Positions 1 through 8,722 of a DNA stretch of 64,000 nucleotides are shown here, in pieces. A program made the position numbers and the translations under genes. The first letter of the stretch is position 1. Each line of letters begins with the position of its first letter. Source of the DNA: CAZAKO01 sp964546145 (GTDB lineage Bacteria > Fidelibacterota > UBA2242); assembly GCA_964546145.1 (NCBI GenBank), contig CAZJIU010000003.1, positions 12,663 through 76,662 on the forward strand. Reading direction: 5' to 3'. The notes beneath the pieces were generated by a model that saw nothing but the letters and a program-made list of their open reading frames with translations, was not told where the DNA came from and made no database searches.

Positions 1-253
1 GTTTGGGTTTATAATTATAAAACGAAGTAACCGGACCGTAGATAGCCTCAGCAATCTCGGCGCTCTTCCAGGCCGTCCATTCGGCTCCTTGATGATAATG
101 GATTTCAAAGTGAGCCGTTTCAAAACTCAGCCATTGCAATTCAGGATGATTGTAAGTCGCAAACTGAGCGGATAGATTAAGCGGAAGCCAAATCCAGAGA
201 AAAGCGAGAGTGAAAACATAAGTATTTTTAAAACCTGAAAATCTATAAGTCAC
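1..253 (-). CDS. N-terminal fragment of a large secreted zincin/propeller-type envelope protein (partial)
   Basis: This frame starts with GTG at 253 and runs off the left edge after 84 codons. It opens with a basic stretch and a hydrophobic segment ending near Ser-Ala-Gln, which looks like a Sec signal peptide. The mature start contains WLSFETAHFEIHYHQGAEW, which parallels WSFIQTDHFDIYFHDHGKEL of the large protein at 53516-56656, so the two are probably paralogues. The GTG overlaps the TAG stop of the preceding gene by one base (TAGTG), suggesting translational coupling. No strong ribosome binding site is visible. Only the first domain is present, so the rest of the architecture is inferred from the paralogue. 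Confidence 0.6.
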   Translation of the reverse strand, partial: MTYRFSGFKNTYVFTLAFLWIWLPLNLSAQFATYNHPELQWLSFETAHFEIHYHQGAEWTAWKSAEIAEAIYGPVTSFYNYKPK

Positions 254-3200
254 TAATGAATAACCATAATTTTGATAATTTTGCTTTCGGTTTTGCTGCC
301 GGAGGTGGCTTTAACCACCGCAAAATAAACGCCATTGGCGACGCCGCCGACGCTCCACTCGATCTCATTATAATCACTTACGAGGGGGTGAGAATCCTTA
401 AATGAAGTAATAAAATCTCCGGCGAGATCGTAGATATTGATCTCAATATTGCAGTCGGCATTCGGATAATAGCGAATTGCCGTGCGGTCGTTTTTCGTCG
501 GATTGGGCCAGTTGAAGGTTTTCTTCTTATTAAGCAAACCGTTGCCCGTTACCATACTGCTCTGCGATTTTTTAGAATAGAAGAAACTTTGGCAAGGATT
601 ACCGCTGCTGCAATACCAGGCATCCGGCGACAATGGTTGATCGGTGAGATACAAACCGATCAGCCGGTTACCGTCCCGATTCGCTGTCAGCAAAAACGTT
701 CCCTTCGCATTCTCCATCAGGACTGATTGATCACTCTGGCTATTCGGCAAGGCGCGTGGATAGCCAGCAATCAAACGACCGCGATAGTTATAAGCCAAAA
801 TCCCGATATCTTCCAAAGTAACGACAATGTCTAAAATCTGATCGCCGTCAATATCACTGGTGAGCAGGTGTGGAGCAAAGGACTTGTCAGAATGCTGATT
901 GGGAACCGAGATCGGGAAATTGCTCTCCAGAACCAGGGTTTCATTAAAGGCAAAAATTTCACGCTCGTTTTTCGCCAGGATCTCTACTCGCCCGTCACCG
1001 TCAATATCGCCAAATGCCAGTGTCGAATCGAAATTACTATTGTAATAGTAACTTACCGGCGTCGCACTCCGAAAATCCCGGATAAGATGGAGCTGATCAG
1101 GATAATTAATAACTAAATCTATCTGATCGTTTTCATCAAGGTAAGCCAATCCAATTACCGCTGAGCCCATTTTTAGATCGGGAACCAAAACTTCAGTTTC
1201 GAGTGTGGTAGGTTTAATCTGTACTATCGAACCGGCGTGGGTGTCGCCTAATAAAACCGTTCCGTCGCTAACAAACTGGTAAATCGGAAATTGGAGATTT
1301 TGACTCTCAACTGCATTTGAATTCGGCAGATATTTTACCAGGAAATAATTATTTGACGCCTCGTCGAGCATGCAAAAGAATAGCTCATTTTGAAAAGTGC
1401 AGATATTCGAAATCAAGTGCGTTCCGGGAACAATCTGGCCCACATCCGAATTGATTGTCCCATCTCCATTAATCGAATATTTATATATGAACAAAGCATC
1501 TTTCTCGAATGACGACTTTGTGATACAAAATAGATAATCGCTGCCATTCTGGCAAGAAAGTGTAAAATGTTCACCATAACCAAGAGTGCGGGACATAATC
1601 AAATCACCAGATTCGTTGAAAGTATAGTATTCATATATTCCATATTTTTCGGTAGTATCCTCAGCTATTATTTGTGTTGCCCATTTATCAGTAACTACTA
1701 GTTCATTGTAGCTGTCGGTCGAATCGAAATTCACCGGAAATAATTGTAAGTTCGAAATCATGCTGGAGTGTGTTCGGAATCCTTCAAGATAGTAGCTGTC
1801 TTTAATTCGAAAACTCATCACCGAATCGGCCGGTCCGATACTATCTACGGCGATGCCGGTAAATGCTCCGTCATAACTGCGGGCAGAAGGATTAGTGTAA
1901 TCCGTGAAGCCGACCCGTTTGAGGTCATCCTGCGAGTAATCGGGATTCATATCCCAAAAGCCCTCGTTCCCTGCAAACCAGGGATCAAAATACCAGCCGT
2001 TATCCACATTGGCGCCAATCAGCTGCGATTCATAACCCAGGTCCTGCGCACCATCGCCTTCCTCTAGATCCACGCCCCGATGATTACGGTCTGCATTCAC
2101 CCGATTTTGGGCAATATTGGCGTCAATGATCGATTGATCAATGTGCCAGATCAACAAACCCGAACCAGGCAAACCCACATCGTAGCGCGGTACCCCAAGG
2201 AATATGCCTGCAGTTGAAAATTCAGCTCCGATCGAATCGAAAATCAGTGGTAATAATGCCGGCCAATCCTTCTCGCCATTATCAACATAAATCTTATATT
2301 GAATACTATCAAGATAAACTCCAGGACGAACGTGATTATAACGATTTTCTACCAGGAAGTACTCATTGTCATTAATCGGGATGCGCCAGAGGGTTGTATC
2401 GGAACCGGACTCGGCATGCGGCAGCTTGACATTCTGATAACCATTAGCAAAAACGGGCATATCCCAGCCCATAAATTCGCGCTCCCAGGCAGACGGGAAA
2501 GACGGTACCAATCCATTCAGATTCGCCGATCCCTGATCCATTAGCCCAAATCTCCCGATGCCTGTTCTGCCGGTTTCGGTATCGTAGAGTCCGGGCAGCC
2601 CCAGAAAGTAGCCCATCATTAACGCAAAGGTGCCATTGAGTCCGATCTGATAATCACAGGGAATTTCGGCTCCACCGAAAACATCTTCCCAATTGGGATA
2701 GAAAAGGTGATTCTGTGACTCTGGCAAGATAATTCCGCGATCCACCGGAAGATAATCTGCAGGCAAACCAACCGCGGCATAATAATTTACCAAATCGCCG
2801 GGATTCAGATAGGCGGAGGGAATATCATAAGGCGTCGGATCAAGAAACAACTCGAAATCCTGACCGACCCCGGCATGAAAAACGACAACAAGATGATACT
2901 TACTGAAATCAATATCAGAATCCTCAGTCGCCAGATGAACTGCCTCAACGAATAGTTCTGTCAGGCGAATGTCAATCGAATCCTTTTCCAGGAAAGGATG
3001 ATAGTATGCCATTTGATGCGGCAATTGATAGACAGCTGAGTTATCGACAGGAAAAACCTCTGATTGCAGGGTATCAATCACGACCTTGCCCCGAGAAGCA
3101 TGTCGGTAAAAATTAGCTAATGCCTTCAAATGATCTTTGAAGTAGGCATTATTATGCGGAGCCGGATCTACAATTGGAAAATTATCACACGGCAAACTGG

Positions 3201-3414
3201 CTGAGGTGAGAAATTGACCATCGCCGGTAGTCACCGGATCATCATCCGGTTGGAAAGCAACCCGCAAGGCGCAGATCCGGATTGGATTGGGGATTGTAAA
3301 AGTATTTCTGATTTCTGATTGAATTGGTCGTAATATTGGCGCGACAACCCGCTGGGTTTTACTGAATGCAAGAGCGCAAACTGGGAGCAAAAATAGGATT
3401 AATTGTCGTTTCAT
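253..3414 (-). CDS. Secreted M6-peptidase-like protein lacking the zinc motif, with T9SS sorting domain
   Basis: The 1053-residue protein has a Sec signal peptide at 1-18. Residues about 45-560 resemble the M6 (immune inhibitor A-like) fold. The stretch LGLPGLYDTETGRTGIGRFG near 271-290 matches the region that follows HExxH in that family. The HEFGH position itself reads LMMGY (265-269), so both zinc histidines and the catalytic glutamate are gone. Residues about 790-900 hold FG-GAP/VCBS-like repeats with DIDGDGR and DIDGDQ calcium-type loops. The last ~85 residues, from WPNPT, form a type A T9SS sorting domain. It follows the PorV-like gene by 61 bases and overlaps the next gene by one base. 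It is probably a surface-displayed binding or structural protein rather than a protease. Family assignment is by motif reading. Confidence 0.75.
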   Translation of the reverse strand: MKRQLILFLLPVCALAFSKTQRVVAPILRPIQSEIRNTFTIPNPIRICALRVAFQPDDDPVTTGDGQFLTSASLPCDNFPIVDPAPHNNAYFKDHLKALANFYRHASRGKVVIDTLQSEVFPVDNSAVYQLPHQMAYYHPFLEKDSIDIRLTELFVEAVHLATEDSDIDFSKYHLVVVFHAGVGQDFELFLDPTPYDIPSAYLNPGDLVNYYAAVGLPADYLPVDRGIILPESQNHLFYPNWEDVFGGAEIPCDYQIGLNGTFALMMGYFLGLPGLYDTETGRTGIGRFGLMDQGSANLNGLVPSFPSAWEREFMGWDMPVFANGYQNVKLPHAESGSDTTLWRIPINDNEYFLVENRYNHVRPGVYLDSIQYKIYVDNGEKDWPALLPLIFDSIGAEFSTAGIFLGVPRYDVGLPGSGLLIWHIDQSIIDANIAQNRVNADRNHRGVDLEEGDGAQDLGYESQLIGANVDNGWYFDPWFAGNEGFWDMNPDYSQDDLKRVGFTDYTNPSARSYDGAFTGIAVDSIGPADSVMSFRIKDSYYLEGFRTHSSMISNLQLFPVNFDSTDSYNELVVTDKWATQIIAEDTTEKYGIYEYYTFNESGDLIMSRTLGYGEHFTLSCQNGSDYLFCITKSSFEKDALFIYKYSINGDGTINSDVGQIVPGTHLISNICTFQNELFFCMLDEASNNYFLVKYLPNSNAVESQNLQFPIYQFVSDGTVLLGDTHAGSIVQIKPTTLETEVLVPDLKMGSAVIGLAYLDENDQIDLVINYPDQLHLIRDFRSATPVSYYYNSNFDSTLAFGDIDGDGRVEILAKNEREIFAFNETLVLESNFPISVPNQHSDKSFAPHLLTSDIDGDQILDIVVTLEDIGILAYNYRGRLIAGYPRALPNSQSDQSVLMENAKGTFLLTANRDGNRLIGLYLTDQPLSPDAWYCSSGNPCQSFFYSKKSQSSMVTGNGLLNKKKTFNWPNPTKNDRTAIRYYPNADCNIEINIYDLAGDFITSFKDSHPLVSDYNEIEWSVGGVANGVYFAVVKATSGSKTESKIIKIMVIH

Positions 3415-3475
3415 GATTCTGCGGGTGGAACAAGGTGCTAATGATCCCGATTTTAGCGAAAGTTCAAAAAATCTC

Positions 3476-4738
3476 CTAAAATTTGATATCCAATGAAAAA
3501 ATCATAGTATTCGCTCGGGGGTGTCCCGTATTGCCAGCAGTATAGCCAAAATCAAAGCCTAATCCGGCATAGCGTAAGCCAGCACCAAAGGTCGGCACTG
3601 GCCATTTATTGTCTACCAGAATCTTACCGGTTTTATCATATAAAAACCCCATTCGAATGGCAAACAGATCGGAATACCAGTATTCGACCCCCAGGTTATG
3701 CACTAATTTATCAAATTCCTTTTGAAGCGATCCATCGTTTGTATCACCATCCGTATCGGCTTTATTGCCCCACTTGTTCTTGCCACCACCGACATCCTTG
3801 CCGATTCCATCCGCATCGGAATCGTGTAACAGCAGCCAGTCATCTACCCAGGAGGTAAAAATGCCAAAATACCAATCGTCAGTATAAGCCGTTTCCCGTT
3901 GACCATCCTTATTGTATTCACCAGCAGCACCAACATAATGACCATTTTCATCATAATGTCCAATCCGCTCATCGCCATCAATATCCCGGTTCGGATAAGC
4001 AGCCACCAGTAATTTATTAACATCATAGGCAATCGTAACGCGGTTGTATTCACCACCAAAAGTATAATTAAAACCCAATTTCAGGTTGGTCGGCATCGGA
4101 TCCGCCTGAGCCACATCAATAAAAGCAATCTTGGGTCCGATGTTAGCTATTGTAGCCCCAAGGGTTAAATTTTTCAAGAGGAACTGGCGTTTGATATAAC
4201 CCACATCAAAGGCAAAATTGGTCGAGGTACCTTTTCCAAGTTCGGCACCAGCTCCCTGATCAGTTAGATGCTGGTGAACCATTTTCACGCTTATACCGAT
4301 GCTCGAAGTGCGGGTCAAAGCCGTCCCGTAAGATCCGGTAATTGCCATCATATAAGAAGCAAAAGTTCCTAAGTAGTTGGCATATTCATCCATCCGGTCC
4401 TGTTCACCAAGATTCAGCAGGATAATGTGACCACCAACAGTGCCAACATTTTTAATAAAGTGCCGGTAGCCAAGAAAATCATAATAGAGGTCGCTGGCTA
4501 AATTGGGCAGCCAATTTACATGATTCAAAGCCAATTCACGACCTCTCATAAAACCTAATCCAGCCGGATTCCAGTAGCTGGCGAAGGCATCGTCAGCCAG
4601 CGCAGCTCCTGCCTCACCCATGCCGCAGGCACGCGCTCCGGGATTAATCAGCAGCCAGATAGCTCCAGCTTCACTCTGGGCTAACAGAGATCCAACAGAT
4701 ATTGTTAACATCAAAAATATCGCAGAGATTTTTTTCAT
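3476..4738 (-). CDS. PorV/PorQ-family outer-membrane beta-barrel protein
   Basis: The 420-residue protein has a signal peptide ending at Ala20-Gln. The family signature follows: INPGARACGMGEAGAALADD at 31-50, then SYWNPAGLGF. In the FCB group, PorV proteins are FadL-like 14-strand barrels that carry T9SS cargo to the outer-membrane attachment step. PorQ-type relatives have wider, less certain roles. Residues about 252-336 form an unusual Asp/Gly-rich insertion (DIDGDERIG, DSDADGIG, DTDGDTNDG) that resembles calcium-binding loops of thrombospondin type 3 repeats. Its start has a strong AGGAGG site 5 bases upstream and a terminator-like hairpin immediately before that. It precedes the T9SS-tailed gene, which supports a joint role in surface display. 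Confidence 0.85.
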   Translation of the reverse strand: MKKISAIFLMLTISVGSLLAQSEAGAIWLLINPGARACGMGEAGAALADDAFASYWNPAGLGFMRGRELALNHVNWLPNLASDLYYDFLGYRHFIKNVGTVGGHIILLNLGEQDRMDEYANYLGTFASYMMAITGSYGTALTRTSSIGISVKMVHQHLTDQGAGAELGKGTSTNFAFDVGYIKRQFLLKNLTLGATIANIGPKIAFIDVAQADPMPTNLKLGFNYTFGGEYNRVTIAYDVNKLLVAAYPNRDIDGDERIGHYDENGHYVGAAGEYNKDGQRETAYTDDWYFGIFTSWVDDWLLLHDSDADGIGKDVGGGKNKWGNKADTDGDTNDGSLQKEFDKLVHNLGVEYWYSDLFAIRMGFLYDKTGKILVDNKWPVPTFGAGLRYAGLGFDFGYTAGNTGHPRANTMIFSLDIKF

Positions 4739-4753
4739 TGATTCCTCCTGAGA

Positions 4754-4785
4754 ACAAAAAACCGAATTATAAATCGAATCCGGTT
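4754..4785 (-). terminator. Terminator-like hairpin directly before the PorV-like ribosome binding site
   Basis: Read on the minus strand, AACCGGAT and ATTCGGTT form an 8-bp stem (one G-U pair) around a 10-base loop, followed at once by a run of T. It ends 15 bases before the ATG at 4738, just upstream of AGGAGG. It could end the upstream glyA-nrdR-Trm112 transcript, or act as an attenuator if transcription starts at the extended -10 site at 4848-4856. Confidence 0.55.
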
Positions 4786-4847
4786 TGGCGGTAACTTACA
4801 CCTTAGAGATTTTCTGAAGAAATTTTTTCCAGGTTTTCTTCGTTCAG

Positions 4848-4856
4848 ATTATACCA
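4848..4856 (-). promoter_or_regulatory. Extended -10 promoter candidate for the PorV-like gene
   Basis: The minus strand reads TGGTATAAT, a perfect TATAAT with the TGn extension. No good -35 hexamer lies 16-18 bases upstream, which is tolerated in extended -10 promoters. The predicted leader is about 100 bases and contains a weak GAAGAAA/TTTCTTC hairpin and then the terminator-like hairpin at 4754-4785. Confidence 0.4.
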
Positions 4857-4939
4857 ATTATTCGATAGGCTCTCCCAGTTCGTCGTGAAAATTAGTAGTA
4901 ATTCCTTCAATAATCAAGAACAAATAATCAAGCAGGTGA

Positions 4940-5104
4940 TCAGAACGACTCGGCCTCATCAATCAACATAATGGGAATATCATCCCTAATCTCATATTTC
5001 AGGCGACAATTATGACAGATCAGTCGGGCATTCTCCCGATCATACTCTAGCTCGTTTTTACATTTCGGACATACTAATATCTGGAGCAGCTCCTCTGAAA
5101 TCAT
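4940..5104 (-). CDS. Trm112-family zinc-ribbon protein
   Basis: This short frame encodes 54 residues. It opens with LLQILVCPKCKNELEY and has a second pair CHNC, then RDDIPIMLIDEA. That is the Trm112/YcaR zinc-ribbon pattern: CPxC, CxxC and a conserved IPxM[L/I] end. Eukaryotic and archaeal Trm112 activate SAM methyltransferases. Bacterial homologues are small, often lie beside lipid A or methyltransferase genes, and their partner is usually unknown. It lies 100 bases downstream of nrdR on the same strand. A GAGG-like ribosome binding site precedes the ATG. The partner methyltransferase cannot be named from this context. Confidence 0.85.
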   Translation of the reverse strand: MISEELLQILVCPKCKNELEYDRENARLICHNCRLKYEIRDDIPIMLIDEAESF

Positions 5105-5204
5105 AACTGCCTCATCTTATCTTCTCCACAATTGCAAAATAACATCTTTCCAACTATTCATTGCTATTTTTGTTCCTTCAAAATCAGTAAAACTTCCCTT
5201 AGCC

Positions 5205-5654
5205 CTATTCGCCCAATTGATCAATCTGGCTGCGGAATTCATTCAAATCCTTGAATTTTTTATAGACCGAAGCAAAGCGGACATAGGCAATCTCATCCAG
5301 GTCCTTGAGATATTTCATTACCAGCTCACCGATATGGCTGGATACTACCTCCCCACCGGATTTCTCTTCTATCGCTTTCTCGATATCAATCACGATCGCT
5401 TCTAATTTTTCTCTGGAAACAGGTCGTTTATTACAGGCGATTTTAATACTATTGAATAATTTCTGGTGGTCATACTCCTCACGCCGTCCGTCATTTTTAA
5501 TAATCATCAATGGATATTCCACAACATATTCATAAGTCGTAAAACGATGGCTGCAATCCAGGCATTCCCGACGCCGCCGAATGGCATTATTGCGTTGCGC
5601 AGCCCGTGAATCAATGACCTTGGTCTCAGCCGAATTACAAAATGGACACTTCAT
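5205..5654 (-). CDS. nrdR: Transcriptional repressor NrdR
   Basis: NrdR is the ATP-cone repressor that senses ATP/dATP and shuts down ribonucleotide reductase genes. The 149-residue protein begins MKCPFCNSAETKVIDSR with a zinc ribbon (CPFC near residue 3, CLDC near 31). The ATP-cone domain follows at about 49-139 with the typical IIKNDGRREEYDHQKLFNSI stretch. I chose the ATG at 5654 over a longer frame because it begins exactly at the conserved zinc ribbon and has GGAAA before it. It sits 7 bases after glyA in a likely operon. No ribonucleotide reductase gene is in the window. Its targets would be recognisable by paired NrdR boxes elsewhere. Confidence 0.96.
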   Translation of the reverse strand: MKCPFCNSAETKVIDSRAAQRNNAIRRRRECLDCSHRFTTYEYVVEYPLMIIKNDGRREEYDHQKLFNSIKIACNKRPVSREKLEAIVIDIEKAIEEKSGGEVVSSHIGELVMKYLKDLDEIAYVRFASVYKKFKDLNEFRSQIDQLGE

Positions 5655-5661
5655 AGATTTC

Positions 5662-6966
5662 CTATACGTTAATTTCTTGGTATAACGGAAACTGACGGCA
5701 CAGTTCCCTGACCTCTTGTTTGACTGACGCTTTGACTCCCTCCTCATCCGAATGGGAGATGACCTTATTAATCAGTCGGGCAATGGTCCGCATCTCATTC
5801 TCCTGCATTCCGCGGGTGGTAATAGCCGATGTCCCCAGCCGGATGCCGCTGGTAATGAAGGGGCTTTTGGTATCGAAAGGTACCATATTTTTATTAGTAG
5901 TAATTCCTGATTCTTCGAGCGCAGTCTCCGCCGCCTTTCCAGTGATATTCTTATTGGTCAGATCGATTAGCATCAAATGAGTATCGGTTCCCCCAGAGAT
6001 CAATTGATAATCCATTTGCATTAATTCCTCTGCGAGGATTTGCGCATTCCGCATCACCTGTTGGGCATAGGATTTAAAAGAGGGTTGCAATGCCTCGCCA
6101 AAGGCAACTGCTTTAGCGGCAATAACGTGCATCAGCGGCCCGCCCTGGATTCCGGGCATGACATTTGAGTCAATAATTTCAGACATCATTTTCAGCCGCC
6201 CGCTTTTCGGCGCCACTATCCCCAAGGGATTTTCATAATTTTTACCCATGAGGATTAAACCACCCCGCGGACCACGCAGCGTTTTATGGGTAGTCGAGGT
6301 AACCACATGACAATACGGAATGGGACTGGGGTGCAACCCGGCAGCAATTAAACCCGCCGGATGAGCAATATCCGCCATAAGGAACGCACCAACATCATCG
6401 GCAATTTCCCGAAATCTAGCGAAATCAATAAACCGGGGATAAGCACTTCCGCCAGCGATTATCATCTTAGGGTGGTGCTCTTGAGCCAGTTCTGTCAGAC
6501 GGTCATAGTCAATCCGACCGGTTTCTTGCTTGACCCCATACGAAACAATATGAAACAATTTGCCGGAAAAATTCACCGGACTGCCGTGGGTTAGGTGCCC
6601 GCCATGCGCCAGATTCATTCCCAGCACCGTATCACCAGTCTGCAAAAAAGAGAAATAGATTGCCATATTTGCCTGAGACCCGGAATGCGGTTGAACATTA
6701 GCATATTCCGCAGCAAAAAGTTGCTTCACCCGGTCTCGGGCCAGATTTTCAGCAATATCCACCGCTCCACAACCGCCATAGTAACGTTTGCCCGGATAAC
6801 CCTCGGCATACTTGTTAGTCAGTGCCGAACCGGCTGCTTCCAGGACCGCCGGACTGACGAAATTTTCCGAAGCAATCAGTTCCAAAGTGTCGCGCTCTCG
6901 CTCAAATTCAGCCGTAACCGCTGCCATTAATTCTGGATCAACTTTACGTAAATAATCAAAGTCCAC
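5662..6966 (-). CDS. glyA: Serine hydroxymethyltransferase
   Basis: This PLP enzyme interconverts serine plus tetrahydrofolate with glycine plus 5,10-methylene-tetrahydrofolate, supplying one-carbon units. The PLP lysine lies in the canonical TTTHKTLRGPRGG segment. The N-terminal region has ELIASENFVS and later YAEGYPGKRYYGGC, both family hallmarks. A GTG start at 6966 gives 434 residues and has GAGGA eight bases upstream. A longer frame from TTG at 6981 lacks such a site. The start lies inside the end of rpiB (overlap about 11 bases), and nrdR follows after 7 bases. The one-carbon product feeds purN and fmt, also in the window. Confidence 0.97.
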   Translation of the reverse strand: MDFDYLRKVDPELMAAVTAEFERERDTLELIASENFVSPAVLEAAGSALTNKYAEGYPGKRYYGGCGAVDIAENLARDRVKQLFAAEYANVQPHSGSQANMAIYFSFLQTGDTVLGMNLAHGGHLTHGSPVNFSGKLFHIVSYGVKQETGRIDYDRLTELAQEHHPKMIIAGGSAYPRFIDFARFREIADDVGAFLMADIAHPAGLIAAGLHPSPIPYCHVVTSTTHKTLRGPRGGLILMGKNYENPLGIVAPKSGRLKMMSEIIDSNVMPGIQGGPLMHVIAAKAVAFGEALQPSFKSYAQQVMRNAQILAEELMQMDYQLISGGTDTHLMLIDLTNKNITGKAAETALEESGITTNKNMVPFDTKSPFITSGIRLGTSAITTRGMQENEMRTIARLINKVISHSDEEGVKASVKQEVRELCRQFPLYQEINV

Positions 6967-7408
6967 AGTATTTTTCCTCAAGTTGGTGAATTTTATTGAC
7001 TCGTTGCTGATGGCGACCGCCCTCCCAACCGGTTTCCAGCCAGGCAGTCAAAAATCGCTTGGCCTGATCGGCATTAAGATGATCGGCACCAAAACAGACT
7101 ATGTTGGCATGGTTATGCTGGCGGCTTATCCGGGCTACTTCCTCAGAATAGGCCAAAGCAGCCCGAATACCAGGTATTTTGTTGGCCGCAATTGACATCC
7201 CTATCCCACTGCGACAGATTAAAACTCCAACATCGGCTCTCTGCTGATTAACCTCATCGGCAACCAGCACGGCATAGTCAGGATAATCATCGGCTTGCTC
7301 GGTAAAGGCACCGCAATCAATTACCTGATGTCTCTGGGATTTGGCATATTCTACCAACGCTGCTTTGAGGGTAATCCCGCCGTGATCGGCACCAAATGCA
7401 ATCTTCAT
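6956..7408 (-). CDS. rpiB: Ribose-5-phosphate isomerase B
   Basis: RpiB converts ribose 5-phosphate and ribulose 5-phosphate in the non-oxidative pentose phosphate route. The 150-residue protein begins MKIAFGADHGG, and has the active-site stretch CRSGIGMSIAANK and the HNHANI segment typical of the RpiB/LacAB family. The ATG at 7408 overlaps the TGA of the preceding gene (TGATG), which indicates translational coupling. A TTG one codon earlier is less likely. Family length is about 145-150, so it is complete. rpe, the companion epimerase, lies at 43049-43699. Confidence 0.96.
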   Translation of the reverse strand: MKIAFGADHGGITLKAALVEYAKSQRHQVIDCGAFTEQADDYPDYAVLVADEVNQQRADVGVLICRSGIGMSIAANKIPGIRAALAYSEEVARISRQHNHANIVCFGADHLNADQAKRFLTAWLETGWEGGRHQQRVNKIHQLEEKYCGL

Positions 7409-8700
7409 CAATCAGTACTCACATTCACATCAATCCAACTATAACAATCCAATCGGGGTCGAAAAACGGTACGCTCCTTCCCGCTGGCGTCGTACCTATT
7501 CATAAACCAATCTTCACGGGATGGAATCAGATACTCTTTGAGCAGGTCAAGCCGAGACTGGACCCCATATTCACCCAAACCCTTAGCCTTGCGGTAATCG
7601 TCATATGCTAATTTATATACCAGCTTGTCTTCAAAACTCTTCGGCTGACGTGAACTACTGTAATATTCAGCAGCCATATAAAAAACATCGGCGCGGATTT
7701 TATATGCCAAGCTGGAGTTTCCCAACGATACCGCTTTATTCGCCCAGGAGTAGGCAGTCGGAAAATCAACCAGGTTAATATACATCTTAGTAATATCATC
7801 CAGAATACTCAAATCCTTCGAATCAATATTTTTGGCGATATGCTCATAAGCCCCTGCCGCCTCCTTGTAGCGTCCCATTGTCTTGTATAAGTCGGCTAAT
7901 TTTTCCCAGGCATCCTTATTGCGTAAATCCAGTGCGGTAACTTTTTTATATACCTCAATTGCCTTATCATACTGGAGCTTATCGGTTAAGGCTTTGGCAT
8001 ATTCGAAACCATACCGGATATTGGTTGGATTTTTTTCCCATTGTTCCTGGATGATTTTCGTGGGATCAATCCCCAGCTTATTGAAGACAACCCGCTGGTC
8101 ATTGAGCGCCTGCTCATCATTGGGATTAATTTCCAGGATTTTTTCGATGCCCCAGCGCATATCCTCAAAACGATTCTGTTCGAAGCAGAGCTTAACATAC
8201 TTCCGGTAGAGATCAATATTATCAGGCTTGAGCTCGATTATCTTTTCATATTCCCTGATTTCCAGATCATATTTTTTCTGGATGTGATAAATATAGGCGA
8301 TGTTCTCGAGCAGGAACATATTGTCCGGCAAATACTTTTGACCTTCGATAAAAACATACAGGGCACTATCATAATAGACATCAGCAGTTTTGGCTAATTG
8401 AAGATATGCTCTTCCGAAAAAGGGATAAATATCCTGGGCATATTCTTCCTGACAGCCATATTCCAACATCTTTCGATAATTTGAAATTGTGCTGCGCCAA
8501 TTCTGATTCTGGTAGTAACTATAGGCAAAATTCAAATAGAGATCACATTTATCCCGATCAACATGTTGCTTTTCGGGTGTCGGGGTAGCGACTTGTTCGA
8601 TTTCAGTCAGGTCCTCCGGTGGAACACAATTTATTTGGACAAGTATCATGGTAAGTCCTATAATAATAAGCCAGCAATACCTCAAGATTGGATTTTTCAT
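7408..8700 (-). CDS. TPR-repeat protein, probably exported and envelope-associated
   Basis: The 430-residue protein begins with a hydrophobic segment at about 8-26 followed by Cys26, a possible lipidation site, although QINC is a poor lipobox. From about residue 50 to 340 it is built of tetratricopeptide repeats, for example NIAYIYHIQKKYDLEIREYE and KLADLYKTMGRYKEAAGAYE. TPR proteins scaffold protein complexes. No catalytic motif is visible. It is the last of five envelope genes running from the CpoB-like gene at 12877 and has a good AGGAAGG site before its ATG. It is translationally coupled to rpiB. The specific role is unknown. Confidence 0.75.
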   Translation of the reverse strand: MKNPILRYCWLIIIGLTMILVQINCVPPEDLTEIEQVATPTPEKQHVDRDKCDLYLNFAYSYYQNQNWRSTISNYRKMLEYGCQEEYAQDIYPFFGRAYLQLAKTADVYYDSALYVFIEGQKYLPDNMFLLENIAYIYHIQKKYDLEIREYEKIIELKPDNIDLYRKYVKLCFEQNRFEDMRWGIEKILEINPNDEQALNDQRVVFNKLGIDPTKIIQEQWEKNPTNIRYGFEYAKALTDKLQYDKAIEVYKKVTALDLRNKDAWEKLADLYKTMGRYKEAAGAYEHIAKNIDSKDLSILDDITKMYINLVDFPTAYSWANKAVSLGNSSLAYKIRADVFYMAAEYYSSSRQPKSFEDKLVYKLAYDDYRKAKGLGEYGVQSRLDLLKEYLIPSREDWFMNRYDASGKERTVFRPRLDCYSWIDVNVSTD

Positions 8701-8722
8701 CGTAAATCCTTCCTACTTAACG

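Noticed and set aside
4803..4959. Two short coding-like frames after the Trm112 gene (a 33-codon ATG frame at 4858-4959 and an overlapping Asn/Glu-rich frame ending at 4803)
   Set aside because: They overlap in different frames, lack ribosome sites, and the region is better explained as a promoter plus leader for the PorV-like gene. A decayed gene remnant remains possible but unsupported.
5105..5204. Small frame between nrdR and Trm112 (14 codons from an ATG, open further upstream)
   Set aside because: Too short, no ribosome site, and its reading depends on a frame shifted from the nrdR end. No family resemblance.
7408..7434. TGATG and ATGA overlaps taken as programmed frameshift sites
   Set aside because: No slippery heptamer or following structure. 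The joined proteins are each complete and of normal family length, so simple translational coupling suffices.
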